NCBI GenBank assembly: GCA_025462645.1
Contig: JAOAPB010000081.1
Location: 1-57,242 of the forward strand
Reading direction: 5' to 3'
DNA: 57,242 nucleotides
Source of the DNA: Edaphobacter sp.
GTDB lineage: Bacteria > Acidobacteriota > Terriglobia > Terriglobales > Acidobacteriaceae
Shown: positions 46,401-54,078 of the stretch, one piece after another
Numbering within the stretch: the stretch's first letter is position 1
Layout: the number at the start of each line of letters is the position of its first letter
Position numbers and translations under genes: made by a program
The notes under the pieces: model-generated
The model's database searches: none
The model's input: the letters and a program-made list of their open reading frames with translations, nothing else
What the model was told of the DNA's origin: nothing

Positions 46401-46922
46401 AGCACGCTGTATGCGATTCCACTTGGCAGAGGCAAAGCCCATAGCACTGGCAGTGGAGCGCTTGACTACATACTTGGGAACTGGCAACTAAACAACATCT
46501 TCTTAGCGAGATCGGGATTGCCGTTCACGCCAAGCATTGGCGGAGATAGTGCAAATACAGGGAACGCCAATGACGGATATATGACGGCGAATGTCGTCGG
46601 CAATCCGAACGACATTCACCGAACGGCGAATCAATTCTTCAACACCGCTGCCTATGCAGCTCCTCCGCTCTATACCTTCGGAACTGCCGGACGCAACTCG
46701 CTGCGCTCGGCTGGGTACTGGAACCTGGATACCTCGCTGTTCCGAAAGTTCCCGTTTGGAGAACGGTATCTGCTGGAGTTACGAGGAGAGGCGTTCAATA
46801 TCTTCAACCATCCCACGCTTGACATTCCTAATGCAAGATTTGGCGACACAAACTTTGGCCGAGTGACGGGCACAGCAAGCACGGCACGACAGCTCCAGAT
46901 GGGGGCGAAGTTCACCTTCTGA
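43461..46922 (+). CDS. Oar-type TonB-dependent outer-membrane receptor
   Basis: 1153 residues. Signal peptide ending at NVSSAQ. A carboxypeptidase-regulatory-like beta sandwich follows (about 35-120; INGSVHDSTGAVVANASVKL, ITPGQYTLEATASSF). The plug then shows LPLNGRNFTQLLQLTPG and EYGGVLGGVVNVVTKTGTND. The remainder is a long barrel with many aromatic strands (WFRYSFINS, SSFVQDSWKATQKLTLNFGL) ending in QLQMGAKFTF with terminal Phe. It imports a large ligand across the outer membrane; by context this is fucose-containing oligosaccharide. ATG 43461 is preferred to GTG 43395 because of GGAGGG just upstream. Confidence 0.92.
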   Translation: MEISMQVRGRMWKMLGAAFLLLGVVAILSNVSSAQLSSASINGSVHDSTGAVVANASVKLRNLSTSVETTTTSNGAGSFGIVSITPGQYTLEATASSFSTQRISSFTLTVGQAATFDFTLSAGAESSIVNVEGTAPLLETTTANLGTVIAVRQVNDLPLNGRNFTQLLQLTPGVASVNTGQSKGGGFAGPAVAFGSATAFPAVNGQTNRSNFFLTDGLNNYGSILSTYDVAPIIDAIQEFKVVSHTDSAEYGGVLGGVVNVVTKTGTNDLHGSAWEFARNTVFDARPTFSPAPIAKADFSQNQFGGSIGGPVIIPKVYHGRDRTFFFGAYQGFRYNQTANNNLLVPTEAQLNGDLSSLRDSSGNLIQIYNPFSTRPDPAHPGQFIRDPFPNNQIPKNLIDQRMVSLAHFVYPTAGPVFNNNSANAVDPTPLHQNQDEFTVRMDHTFGSKDSAWFRYSFINSTQTQSGGVPGLVSTLTTPGRNWGGSYVHIFNPSFILQAQYARTTGQHNNTQRFTKSTSDIITNVGFSTAFVGGFAATSNNLLPSLSIAGFAGGGETIQNTPKATDSHEVRATLTKIIGKHELHFGGGYTTLNFESPIASTSLQFQAAQTGNPQNNGTGTGLASFLLNVPGHAERRNVLEKERPGGVFSSFVQDSWKATQKLTLNFGLRYDITFLPGYGTDDTVGQQGGIETGDVDFTNGTYVLQKVPPSCAERGHAPCIPGTGALPDHVVVDPRGRILHNTYTNVGPRVGFAFRVDEQTVVRAAFGVVYDQWAAATQMGQNIEGSWPDIGQLISNPNNPNSGAVTPNVTGQDPFSAATGGNFPAATPFEQVGFFYDPHIKNAYSEQYNVGVARQFGQSTTVTLNYVGSSGHRLDVGGFYNTAPPGPGNPRLRSPYPYIAPTYWDRSTGSSNYNALQLSVERRFTNDFSYSVAYTWSKSINTGGDGFFGVEGGVPQDPYHPDQAGSRSVSGNDLTNVLSVSTLYAIPLGRGKAHSTGSGALDYILGNWQLNNIFLARSGLPFTPSIGGDSANTGNANDGYMTANVVGNPNDIHRTANQFFNTAAYAAPPLYTFGTAGRNSLRSAGYWNLDTSLFRKFPFGERYLLELRGEAFNIFNHPTLDIPNARFGDTNFGRVTGTASTARQLQMGAKFTF

Positions 46923-47226
46923 TCTGGTGTAAAGCAATGAGGGCGCCCTTCGTTGAAGGCGTTGGGCGCGCACTTCTCAACGATGGGAGTCTCGATCGAT
47001 TTTTAGAGAGCTAGATGACACGTGAGGTTTTCTTTGAGGAGTTCGAGATTGAAAGTGTTCTTTTGCTTGGAGAGCTGAGCAGCCTCTCAGTATCGAGCGC
47101 GGCGCAGTCGTTCACTGGGATCCAGATGCCATGAAGCTGGCGTAGAAGACTACTGCCGAGGGATATAGCCTACAATTTACCCAACACTGCGCATGGTATG
47201 TACGCGGATATTGTTTGGAGGAATCG
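46923..47226. other. 304-bp intergenic region after the TonB receptor
   Basis: Apart from a hairpin near its start and the ribosome-binding site of the DUF1080 gene at its end, I see no gene or clear regulatory element. Confidence 0.4.
46943..46969 (+). terminator. hairpin after the TonB receptor
   Basis: GCGCCC and GGGCGC arms enclose a smaller TTC/GAA stem, about 20 bases after the receptor stop. No T-run follows, so it is a moderate terminator candidate. Confidence 0.4.
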
Positions 47227-47988
47227 ATGATCGATTGCAGAAGGGACTTACCTGCTGCGGGGAAAGTGTTTGCATTACTTGCCTGCCTTGGGGTCGGTAC
47301 GCAGGTGATATCTCAAAAGATTCCACCGCATAAAGCAGGGATTGCTCTGTTCGATGGCTCAAACCTGAACCACTTCGACACCTTTCTGAAAAGCAAAGGA
47401 CTGAACTCCGATCCCGAACATGTCTTCCAGGTAGAGAACGGCGTGATTCACGTTTCGGGCAAAGAGATGGGCTACATCATCACGAAGCAGTCTTATCACG
47501 ATTTCTACCTGAGAGCCGAATTCAAGTGGGGCGAAGACACTTACGGAGGACGGAAGGGCCAGGCTCGCGACAGCGGCATTCTTTATAACATCCAGGGCGA
47601 GCAGAAGGTATGGCCACGATCCATCGAGTTCCAGATTACCGAGGGAGGCACCGGTGATTTCTGGATGACCGACGGCGCTGCATTGACCGGCCGCGATGGG
47701 AAACGGGTGGAAGGTCCTCCCGGCTCGGCACTGAAGATTGACCATTTCGGCAAAGGGCCTTCGCAGAATGTGGTCGGCTTTCGTGATCCCGTTGGCGAAC
47801 TGGAGAAACCTCATGGAGAGTGGAATGTGCTGGAACTGGTAACGCATGGAAACGACGTTAAGCAGTACGTCAATGGAAAGCTGGCCAATGAAGGCACGGA
47901 TCCATCTCCTACAGAGGGCAAGATACTGTTTCAGTCAGAAGGCGCGGAAGTGTTTTTTCGGAACATAAAGCTCTACCCGCTCAAGTAA
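47227..47988 (+). CDS. exported DUF1080 (3-keto-disaccharide hydrolase-like) protein
   Basis: 253 residues. ATG 47227 has GGAGGA five bases upstream. An N-terminal hydrophobic export segment is followed by one concanavalin-like DUF1080 domain: GIALFDGSNLNHF, DFYLRAEFKWGEDT, ARDSGILYNIQGEQKVWPRS, IEFQITEGGTGDFW, WNVLELVTHGNDVKQYVNGK and ILFQSEGAEVFFRNIKLYPL. DUF1080 proteins are predicted glycoside-active proteins, and some family members have been linked to 3-keto-disaccharide hydrolysis. It may act on the glycan served by the fucose locus. Confidence 0.88.
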   Translation: MIDCRRDLPAAGKVFALLACLGVGTQVISQKIPPHKAGIALFDGSNLNHFDTFLKSKGLNSDPEHVFQVENGVIHVSGKEMGYIITKQSYHDFYLRAEFKWGEDTYGGRKGQARDSGILYNIQGEQKVWPRSIEFQITEGGTGDFWMTDGAALTGRDGKRVEGPPGSALKIDHFGKGPSQNVVGFRDPVGELEKPHGEWNVLELVTHGNDVKQYVNGKLANEGTDPSPTEGKILFQSEGAEVFFRNIKLYPLK

Positions 47989-48565
47989 ACTGCCAAAGGG
48001 AACGCTTTGGTGACCCTGATTCTTTGTCGCCAGTTGCATTCGATCTGGCTTTAACGACGAGCTCCGGATCATACTCAGGATGGTAGACATAATCTCCGGT
48101 TACGGTTCCCAGATGATAGATTCTGCGATTGGAGAAGTATTGTTTCTCTGTGTTCGGCAGCGGCACGTGGGGCTACCGGGTAGGGGCAACCACCTCAGCC
48201 AGAACTACACAGTAGTGAATGGTAAGGTTATCGATGGTCCTAGCTTCTTCGGTGCCAACCTTGCCGAAGTGCGGAATTTCGTGACGACGGCGGTCCATCC
48301 ATAGATATAGAGGTTGCAGACTGTATCGACGGGATGATCAGTTGCGCGGAAGGTACAGGTCCCGCAGTTGATCGTGCGAATTGTCTGGTGAATAGTTGAG
48401 AAGATGTCGAGATTCAGACACTCATATTTGACGACCTCAAACAGTCGAAGCCTGAAGCTTAGGGTTTTCAATTACTTCGAGGATGGTCCGCATCCGCCGA
48501 CTCTGGCTCTTCAATTGCACTTTGAGATGTAGCAGGTAAGAAGAGTTTATTCCTGAGGTGGTGCA
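47989..48565. other. 577-bp region with only doubtful open frames
   Basis: Minus 47981-48166 reads NRRIYHLGTVTGDYVYHPEY, which looks protein-like and could be the tail of a decayed gene, but there is no upstream gene body. Another minus frame (48205-48471) has no recognisable features. Confidence 0.35.
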
Positions 48566-48790
48566 ATGCGTTCTGAGCTAATTTTTGGCGCGATGGTTAA
48601 CGTCCCCAACCGCTTTCTACTTACAAAATTCGCGTCCAAGGCGACGCGTAGATTCCACCGATCGCATGGTCGTATCCAAGAGACGACGAATGCTGTGTTG
48701 GTGCGCTTCTGCGCCACGAATCCCATGGCAAGAACAGGGCCGGTCGAGATACCTACCAAGACCCCATTGCGCCGCGCGAGCGGATGGTGA
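48566..48790 (+). CDS. RNA-polymerase omega-like small protein
   Basis: 74 residues with GAGGTGG upstream of ATG 48566. The N-terminal MRSELIFGAMVNVPNRFLLT, followed by KFASKATRRFH, parallels the omega signature NRFxLxxxAxxxAR. The whole N-terminus resembles omega-like proteins I recall from Acidobacteria. It stands alone, away from housekeeping genes, so it may be an accessory paralogue rather than the main rpoZ. Confidence is moderate because the protein is short and no search was run. Confidence 0.55.
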   Translation: MRSELIFGAMVNVPNRFLLTKFASKATRRFHRSHGRIQETTNAVLVRFCATNPMARTGPVEIPTKTPLRRASGW

Positions 48791-49540
48791 TTCTAGGTCG
48801 ACTCAAGACGGGAGATGCTGGTCAACCCTCGCTGGCCGTGCCTTTCGAGCGATACCCAGGAATGGCGAAACGCCGCAAATTGGAGGATCGCGTCCGATGT
48901 CGCCCTCGTGATTCCACCATTACGCGCCAGCGCCGACCCTGGTCCTGTGCCGCTTAACGACGTCTCCGCTGACCCGGCATTCCGCTGGGACACACTCCCC
49001 CACCCCCTTGGCTTCAAGGGCTGAGCCTCCCAATTCAGCCCGAACCCTTTTCCTTTTGCCTTCGTCTCGGATGTACATTGGGCTCGACTGCCACTTCGCC
49101 ATTTGCCACTCCTTTCGTTTTTTGAGAAGCACGACGGCAACGTGGCCCAGACCGGTCTGACCGAGTACAGAAAATCTGCCAACCCACGCCCGCTCGTTAT
49201 CGCAAGGACAGCAGGGTGCGCGCGCTTCCAAACGAATTGTCACTGTAAAATGGAGAATATAGACCCGACAGCGGCGGTGGCAGAGAAGCGCAAGAGTCAG
49301 ATCACGTTCGGGTGTCAGCCTTTTGACGCTCTTTGTCGACATTTCGTTCCGGCTGGCCCTGCATGACGGCCCGCTGCGGAAGCCCCTCTGTTTACCCCAG
49401 ATTGGTGGCCTAGCGACCTGAATTCAGCTGGCCTGTGGACGAGTCTATCCCCCGTATATTGGGGGATCCAAGGAACGCCTACGAGCCCAGCGTTATACGG
49501 CTTGCATCCTGGAATCGACCACATGTATTCGTAGCCAGCC
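48791..49540. other. about 750-bp region without a supported gene
   Basis: Several long overlapping frames are present on both strands (for example minus 48793-49182 and 48920-49342). They shadow each other and lack recognisable domains or start signals. A hairpin is present at 49447-49467. Confidence 0.35.
49447..49467. other. hairpin with 7-bp stem
   Basis: ATCCCCC and GGGGGAT arms enclose a 7-base AT-rich loop. It lies about 75 bases left of the peroxidase relic on the minus strand, so it could be the terminator of the peroxidase-FN3 unit, though no T-run follows. Confidence 0.4.
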
Positions 49541-49639
49541 ATACGTAATGAAGGCAGTGTCAGGATTGCCCATTTCCAAAGGATCGCCAGCAGGAGGCTG
49601 TGACTGTTCGGCGTCGGGACTCCTGAGCTGCAACGCTAG
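49541..49639 (-). pseudogene. relic of a second diheme cytochrome c peroxidase-like gene
   Basis: On the minus strand the frame reads LQLRSPDAEQSQPPAGDP and then LEMGNPDTAFI. The intact peroxidase upstream has YKLRNPDAEQSQGPPVDT and QEMGFPDTACI at residues about 200-226. The nucleotide match is also visible by eye. No heme motif, start or further homology is present, so this is a fragment of about 33 codons left by duplication and decay, just after the FN3 gene. Confidence 0.7.
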
Positions 49640-49672
49640 CGAACTCGTATGACAGAATCGTTGTGACGAGCT

Positions 49673-50092
49673 TCAGCGTGTGGAGAAATGCTTGACCGGG
49701 CTCTTGATCCCATCGCTCGCGCCATTGGCCTCCATCGAGTCAACCTTGTAGTAATAGGTTGTCCGAGGCTTGAGATCGTCAACGCGCACGCGAAAGATGG
49801 TGTCGGGATGCCCCGGGTTCAGCCTGATTGGAGATTTCGCCATCTCGCTCAGGTTCCCAGTATTGGTACCATAGTGCACGATGCCGTAATGCACCGGCGA
49901 ACCCCCGGGATTATTGCTTCTCCACCTGATAATCGCCAAATGGTCGTTAGCCGATTCGAGCTCTGGGCCTTCCTTGATGCTGACGCGCGGGGCCTTCTTA
50001 GTAGTTGGACTCACCTGAGCGGCCAGTGGAGTCGGGTACAACAGGAAAGTGGCGGTAACCGTCATTGCCAATTTCGCAAGCAATCTCTTCAT
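49673..50092 (-). CDS. exported fibronectin type III-like protein
   Basis: 139 residues with a signal peptide (LLAKLAMTVTATFLLYPTPL, cleavage after AAQ). A single FN3/purple-acid-phosphatase N-domain-like beta sandwich follows: HLAIIRWRSNNPGGSPVHYG, FRVRVDDLKPRTTYYYKVDS and ending VKHFSTR. No catalytic domain is attached. It follows the diheme peroxidase gene by 129 bases on the same strand, so it may be an accessory or binding partner of that protein. Confidence 0.75.
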   Translation of the reverse strand: MKRLLAKLAMTVTATFLLYPTPLAAQVSPTTKKAPRVSIKEGPELESANDHLAIIRWRSNNPGGSPVHYGIVHYGTNTGNLSEMAKSPIRLNPGHPDTIFRVRVDDLKPRTTYYYKVDSMEANGASDGIKSPVKHFSTR

Positions 50093-50221
50093 AGAAGTAT
50101 CTCCCGTCCATCACTCAATTTGTACCTACGCAGGACAAACGAAAAGCGCATGGAGGTCAGGGGCGGCCCCCATGCGTTCCTATTTTGTTTCCACTCGTCA
50201 CATACCCTGTTGCGTCCCGCG

Positions 50222-52042
50222 CTACGGAATAGGCATAGTCGGTAAGGGCGTGAGACCGCAGACCTCCGGTGCGCAAGGCGGAAGTGGCGGAGTCGGGATC
50301 AGGGAGTCGTTGCCTTGAGTCGCGGCCGTGCCACCGGTCCTGCACTGTCCGGTAAAGGTGTCACTGTTGGAGTAGGGTCTCAAGTAGCCGTCGCTGAGTG
50401 TTTGCAGAAATGCAACGATCTGGTTCTCCTCCGTGTCTGTCAATCCGAGTTTACCGGTGGTCATGTCTATGTTGTTCTTCACTTCGGGCCTGGGCCAGCA
50501 ATCGACTCTTTCGGTCTTTCCTGCCGGGCAGTGTCCGGAGGTCACATCGAACGCAAATCCGGACTCGTCGCGTGTGTTGTAGAAGTGGACGAGCTGCTTC
50601 AGGCTCTTGATGTAGCCGTTGTGGAAGAACTCTTTCTGGAAATAGGGCCCCGGAGCCTCCGTGCCTCCAGTGCACTGTGGTGGTGCCAAAGCAGCGTTGC
50701 GCGCTGAAGAGACCTGCATTTGACCGTCCACAGTTGGCGCATATTGTCTCCAAGTCGCGTTCGGGCTGGCCCAGGTACCGAAACCGCTCCGCAGGAAAGT
50801 CCCCAGTCCCAAATCTCTATAGCCGAAGCCCAGGGGATTGGCAGTGAACCCGAAGGGATCCGGCGTAGTTTGATAAAAGAAGGCATCCCTGGGGTTTAGC
50901 GGCAGTCCCTCGTTCGCCGAGCCGAAACAACTGAAGATTGGTTGCCCGCCGGGTTGCGTGCTGGTGTCGGTCTGACTTGACGTTAGAGTGGTTCCTCTTC
51001 CGTCGACGTGGCACGAATTACAGTTGCCCTTGCCGTTGAACAATGCGTAGCCGGCGGCCTCGTCTGCTGTGAACGTGTACTTGTTCTCCAGCCAGGCGTC
51101 GAATTTCGAGGAGAAGGCGCTGACTTCTTGGGATTGCTCGTATGCATCCAGGGACTGTGCCCAATGATCGTAATCGTTGTTTGACTTAGTGCGATCTTCC
51201 GTACTGAGGTGCACCGGCATGAGGTCCGTACCAAAAACTGATGCTCCTCCAGGTGTTCTGCAAATCCGTTCTACGTCGAACGGCCACTCAATGGCAAACG
51301 AGTCTGCGCCCCATATCTGTTCGAACAAGGATCTGTATGCGGATTGAGAGAGCCGAAAAACGATGCAAGCCGTGTCAGGGAAGCCCATTTCCTGGGTATC
51401 AACAGGAGGCCCCTGTGACTGTTCGGCATCGGGGTTCCTTAATTTATATCCGGTGGCGCGTGAGTCCCAGAAGTTTCCGCCAAAGAACAGGCCCTCTGAT
51501 TGGTTGTACTGAAGCACGGGGAAAAACGGTGCATACGAGTATCTCTGCGCTGTTCGCTTGCCAGCCCTGAAGTGCTCCGTTCCGGGATACGCGATCATCG
51601 TCAGATTGACGGACGGGATTGGTCCGCTAAAAGCGACATACGGCATATGACATGACGCGCATGCTACGTTTCTCTTCGGAGATATATTGTGGTCGTAGTT
51701 CATCAACTCGCCGATGATTTCTATCGCCTCCGTGCCGGTATTCTCAAGTATTGGCGGCTGATTTCCCAGCGTCGGGGGCGTCAACGCTTGCCACCGTGCA
51801 ATTGCTCTCGCTTCGATGAGATCTACTTCCGCCAGAACCCTGGCAAGCTCTGAATCCAAATCTATCGGGAGAATCCCAGGCGGGTAAGGGTTGTAGATAG
51901 GGCCTGGCGCAGGTGGGCGGCGGTTGTTGACCGGTGCAGACGCGGCTGAATTTTGTCCGCGCACAATGTGAGTGGGGATGAACATGGCGACCGCGATCAC
52001 TACACAGGCCGCTGCCAGCGCTATCAATCTCCTCTGTCGCAT
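50222..52042 (-). CDS. exported diheme cytochrome c peroxidase / MauG-like protein
   Basis: 606 residues, larger than classical CcpA (about 330). The export signal is RLIALAAACVVIAVAMFIPT. Two c-type heme motifs are seen, CASCH at residues 128-132 and CNSCH at 341-345. Between them is the YAPFFPVLQYNQSEGLFFGG / FWDSRATGY region typical of MauG-like enzymes. Homologues reduce hydrogen peroxide or oxidise organic or protein substrates in the periplasm. The C-terminus is Pro/Cys-rich. ATG 52042 has GGGAGG seven bases upstream; ATG 52060 is less likely. Divergent from nothing obvious; the upstream kilobase is non-coding. Confidence 0.88.
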   Translation of the reverse strand: MRQRRLIALAAACVVIAVAMFIPTHIVRGQNSAASAPVNNRRPPAPGPIYNPYPPGILPIDLDSELARVLAEVDLIEARAIARWQALTPPTLGNQPPILENTGTEAIEIIGELMNYDHNISPKRNVACASCHMPYVAFSGPIPSVNLTMIAYPGTEHFRAGKRTAQRYSYAPFFPVLQYNQSEGLFFGGNFWDSRATGYKLRNPDAEQSQGPPVDTQEMGFPDTACIVFRLSQSAYRSLFEQIWGADSFAIEWPFDVERICRTPGGASVFGTDLMPVHLSTEDRTKSNNDYDHWAQSLDAYEQSQEVSAFSSKFDAWLENKYTFTADEAAGYALFNGKGNCNSCHVDGRGTTLTSSQTDTSTQPGGQPIFSCFGSANEGLPLNPRDAFFYQTTPDPFGFTANPLGFGYRDLGLGTFLRSGFGTWASPNATWRQYAPTVDGQMQVSSARNAALAPPQCTGGTEAPGPYFQKEFFHNGYIKSLKQLVHFYNTRDESGFAFDVTSGHCPAGKTERVDCWPRPEVKNNIDMTTGKLGLTDTEENQIVAFLQTLSDGYLRPYSNSDTFTGQCRTGGTAATQGNDSLIPTPPLPPCAPEVCGLTPLPTMPIP

Positions 52043-52423
52043 GAAAGACCTCCCTTTCAACTACAGGCGCGGCGGATGGGACGCCGGGACAAGACGCACC
52101 ATAGCCGGACAAGACGCAACATACATATAGGTTTTATAGGGCTTGTATTCACCCCAATAGGTCATAGGTGGGGGCCCGCCGTTTCCTCAAAAACCAGGGA
52201 GCGATTCGGTCGTAAACCTCACTCCTGGGGAAACTAAGCTAGCAAATTACAGAGAAATATATTGATACCGTCGGGAAAGAACTGTCAAGGTGGATCGGAT
52301 AAAAATTGACTTCTTTTATTTGCTCGAGTTCCTAGGTAAATCACGCATTTCAATTAAAACTGGGTTTGGTTGCGCGACTTCGCTGATATCTCCTTTCTCA
52401 CCTTCAGCGGCTTCTGCTTTCCT

Positions 52424-52442
52424 GTCGCCTCATTGAGGCGAC
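52424..52442. other. perfect palindrome with 9-bp arms
   Basis: GTCGCCTCA and TGAGGCGAC are separated by a single T. It lies about 380 bases upstream of the peroxidase gene. It may be a regulator site or a hairpin; the function is unknown. Confidence 0.4.
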
Positions 52443-52746
52443 GTGAGCACTCTCGTTACCCCTGTGACATACATACGATCCATTGCGTAGTCAACATGAA
52501 GAGGTTGCCGGAAGGGAGCCTGTACTTCGTGAAGATTGGGATTTCAGCTGCCAAAGCGTTTCCGCCTCGGCGCTATTGACGCAGTGTTGTCCTATGCCCC
52601 TGAGCCTCGCTCCCTGTTTTTCCTGTCAAGCCCCTGGAGCGGTAACTAACACGCATCTCCGTACGCAAACCAAACAAAAACAAGAGCTTAGCTCCCGAAA
52701 ATAGTCTTCCGCAAAGTGGCATATTAGTTTTACTCAATCGGCTATA

Positions 52747-52790
52747 GTTAATACAGAGTTAGAAAAGAGTTAATACAGAGTCAGAAAAAG
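52747..52790. repeat. tandem direct repeat, two 22-bp units
   Basis: Units 52747-52768 and 52769-52790 share GTTAATACAGAGT-AGAAAA, with two differences. They run straight into the terminator stem at 52788. Confidence 0.75.
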
Positions 52791-52811
52791 CCCCGGCCAT
52801 CACCGGGGCTT
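52788..52811. terminator. orphan bidirectional rho-independent terminator
   Basis: A 9-bp GC-rich stem (AAGCCCCGG / CCGGGGCTT) has a 6-base loop. The minus strand continues with a clean T-run (GGGGCTTTTTCTG) and the plus strand with CTCTCTTTA. The nearest minus-strand gene ends 320 bases away at 53131, and no plus-strand gene precedes it, so it may end a long 3' tail or a small RNA. Confidence 0.75.
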
Positions 52812-53130
52812 CTCTCTTTAAACCAATAAACCTTTTAGAAAGACGAGTTTAGCCGTAACCTATTTAGAATGACGAATTTGCAGCGATAGATTCGTTTAAG
52901 TCTATGAATCCAGATGACTTGCAGGCAAAGTACCCCCCGGGGGGAGGGGGGTCTAGAGGAAGCAGTGACCGTAGTTCATAACAGGTTCTAATCCGACCGA
53001 CAATGGGAGTGGGGTTACTTCCGGATTGTCGACGATCATGGAGTCTAGCGAAACGGAGAATTCTGAACCTTGCAAAGCATAAAGTCTTACAGTTCACCTC
53101 AACCTGTAGAAGGAGTATTGACAGGCAACG

Positions 53131-54018
53131 TTAACCACGAAGGCTTGCAGGAGGATGACTTACGACAGACAAGCGATCGTATGCTTCCTGAGGCAGTTCC
53201 AAACCTGCAGCCGCGATATTTTCTTCCACGTGCTGGACGGAGGAAGTTCCTGGGATAGGTACGATGACTCTTGATCGCTTGAGGAGCCACGCCAATGCAA
53301 CCTGCAGCGGAGTCGCCTTCAACTCATCGGCTACTTTTTTGATGGCTTCATGTGCTTCTTTGGCTTGACCGAGGGGAGCCCAGGGAAGAAACGCAATGTT
53401 GTTCTGCTCGCAGTAGTCGACGATGAAGTCAGATTCACGATCAGCGAAACTATAACGGTTTTGGACCGAAACGATCGGCACAATTTTGCGAGCACGCTCG
53501 ATATGCTCGCGAGTCACATTCGAGAGTGCTACATGACGGATCTTGCCTTGCTCGCGCAGCTTGGCCAGCGCTTCTACGGAAGCCTCGAAGGAGACTGCGT
53601 TGTCCGGAGCGTGAAGTTGATGAACGTCGATGCGATCCACTCGCAGTCGCTTCAGACTTCCTTCAAGCGCTTCAGTTAGATGTTTGGGACTGGCGTTGTG
53701 TGTCCATTGCCCTGGACCCGGGCGTTCCCATCCCCCTTTTGTCGCGACGACCAGGCCAGTTGGATATGGATAGAGAGCTTCTGCGATTAACTCCTCCGAT
53801 ATCCCAGGACCATATGAGTCCGCAGTGTCGATCAGGTTTACATCGAGTTCGATCGTCCGTCGCAATGTAGCAAGCGCTGCGGCTTTATCTGCAGGCGGGC
53901 CCCATATGCCAGTCCCCGTGATGCGCATCGCGCCATAGCCCATTCGGTTGACCGTGAGATCGCCACCGATTGTCACTCTTCCGGCGGTGCCAGCTGAAAG
54001 GGTTTGTTCTTGGTTCAT
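53131..54018 (-). CDS. aldo/keto reductase
   Basis: 295 residues, a full-length AKR barrel. The catalytic tetrad is visible as Asp and Tyr in NLIDTADSYGPG, Lys in VVATKGGWERPG and His in DVHQLHAPD. The NADPH-binding C-terminal part shows VPIPGTSSVQHVEENIAA. It reduces or oxidises carbonyl substrates with NADP(H); the substrate is unknown. It lies 60 bases after a second AKR gene on the same strand, probably one operon under the divergent TetR. Confidence 0.9.
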   Translation of the reverse strand: MNQEQTLSAGTAGRVTIGGDLTVNRMGYGAMRITGTGIWGPPADKAAALATLRRTIELDVNLIDTADSYGPGISEELIAEALYPYPTGLVVATKGGWERPGPGQWTHNASPKHLTEALEGSLKRLRVDRIDVHQLHAPDNAVSFEASVEALAKLREQGKIRHVALSNVTREHIERARKIVPIVSVQNRYSFADRESDFIVDYCEQNNIAFLPWAPLGQAKEAHEAIKKVADELKATPLQVALAWLLKRSRVIVPIPGTSSVQHVEENIAAAGLELPQEAYDRLSVVSHPPASLRG

Positions 54019-54078
54019 ATAAAGTCTCCTCTTCGTTTGAAATCGTTGGATTGTGCATTGGTTAGACCGCTACCGCAC

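Larger units (their letters stand above)
52043..53130. other. about 1.1-kb gene-poor region
   Basis: No supported gene. It contains the peroxidase promoter side, a palindrome at 52424-52442, a tandem 22-bp repeat, an orphan terminator and a G/C-homopolymer patch at 52932-52952 (ACCCCCC, GGGGGGA, GGGGGGT). Several short frames exist but none has start signals or domains. Confidence 0.45.

Noticed and set aside
48793..49342. Two long overlapping minus frames (129 and 140 codons)
   Set aside because: They overlap in different frames, have no domains or start signals, and appear to be chance openings in GC-rich DNA.
52932..52952. G-run patch as a G-quadruplex
   Set aside because: Only two G6 tracts plus a C6 tract; a simple hairpin or homopolymer sequencing noise explains it as well.
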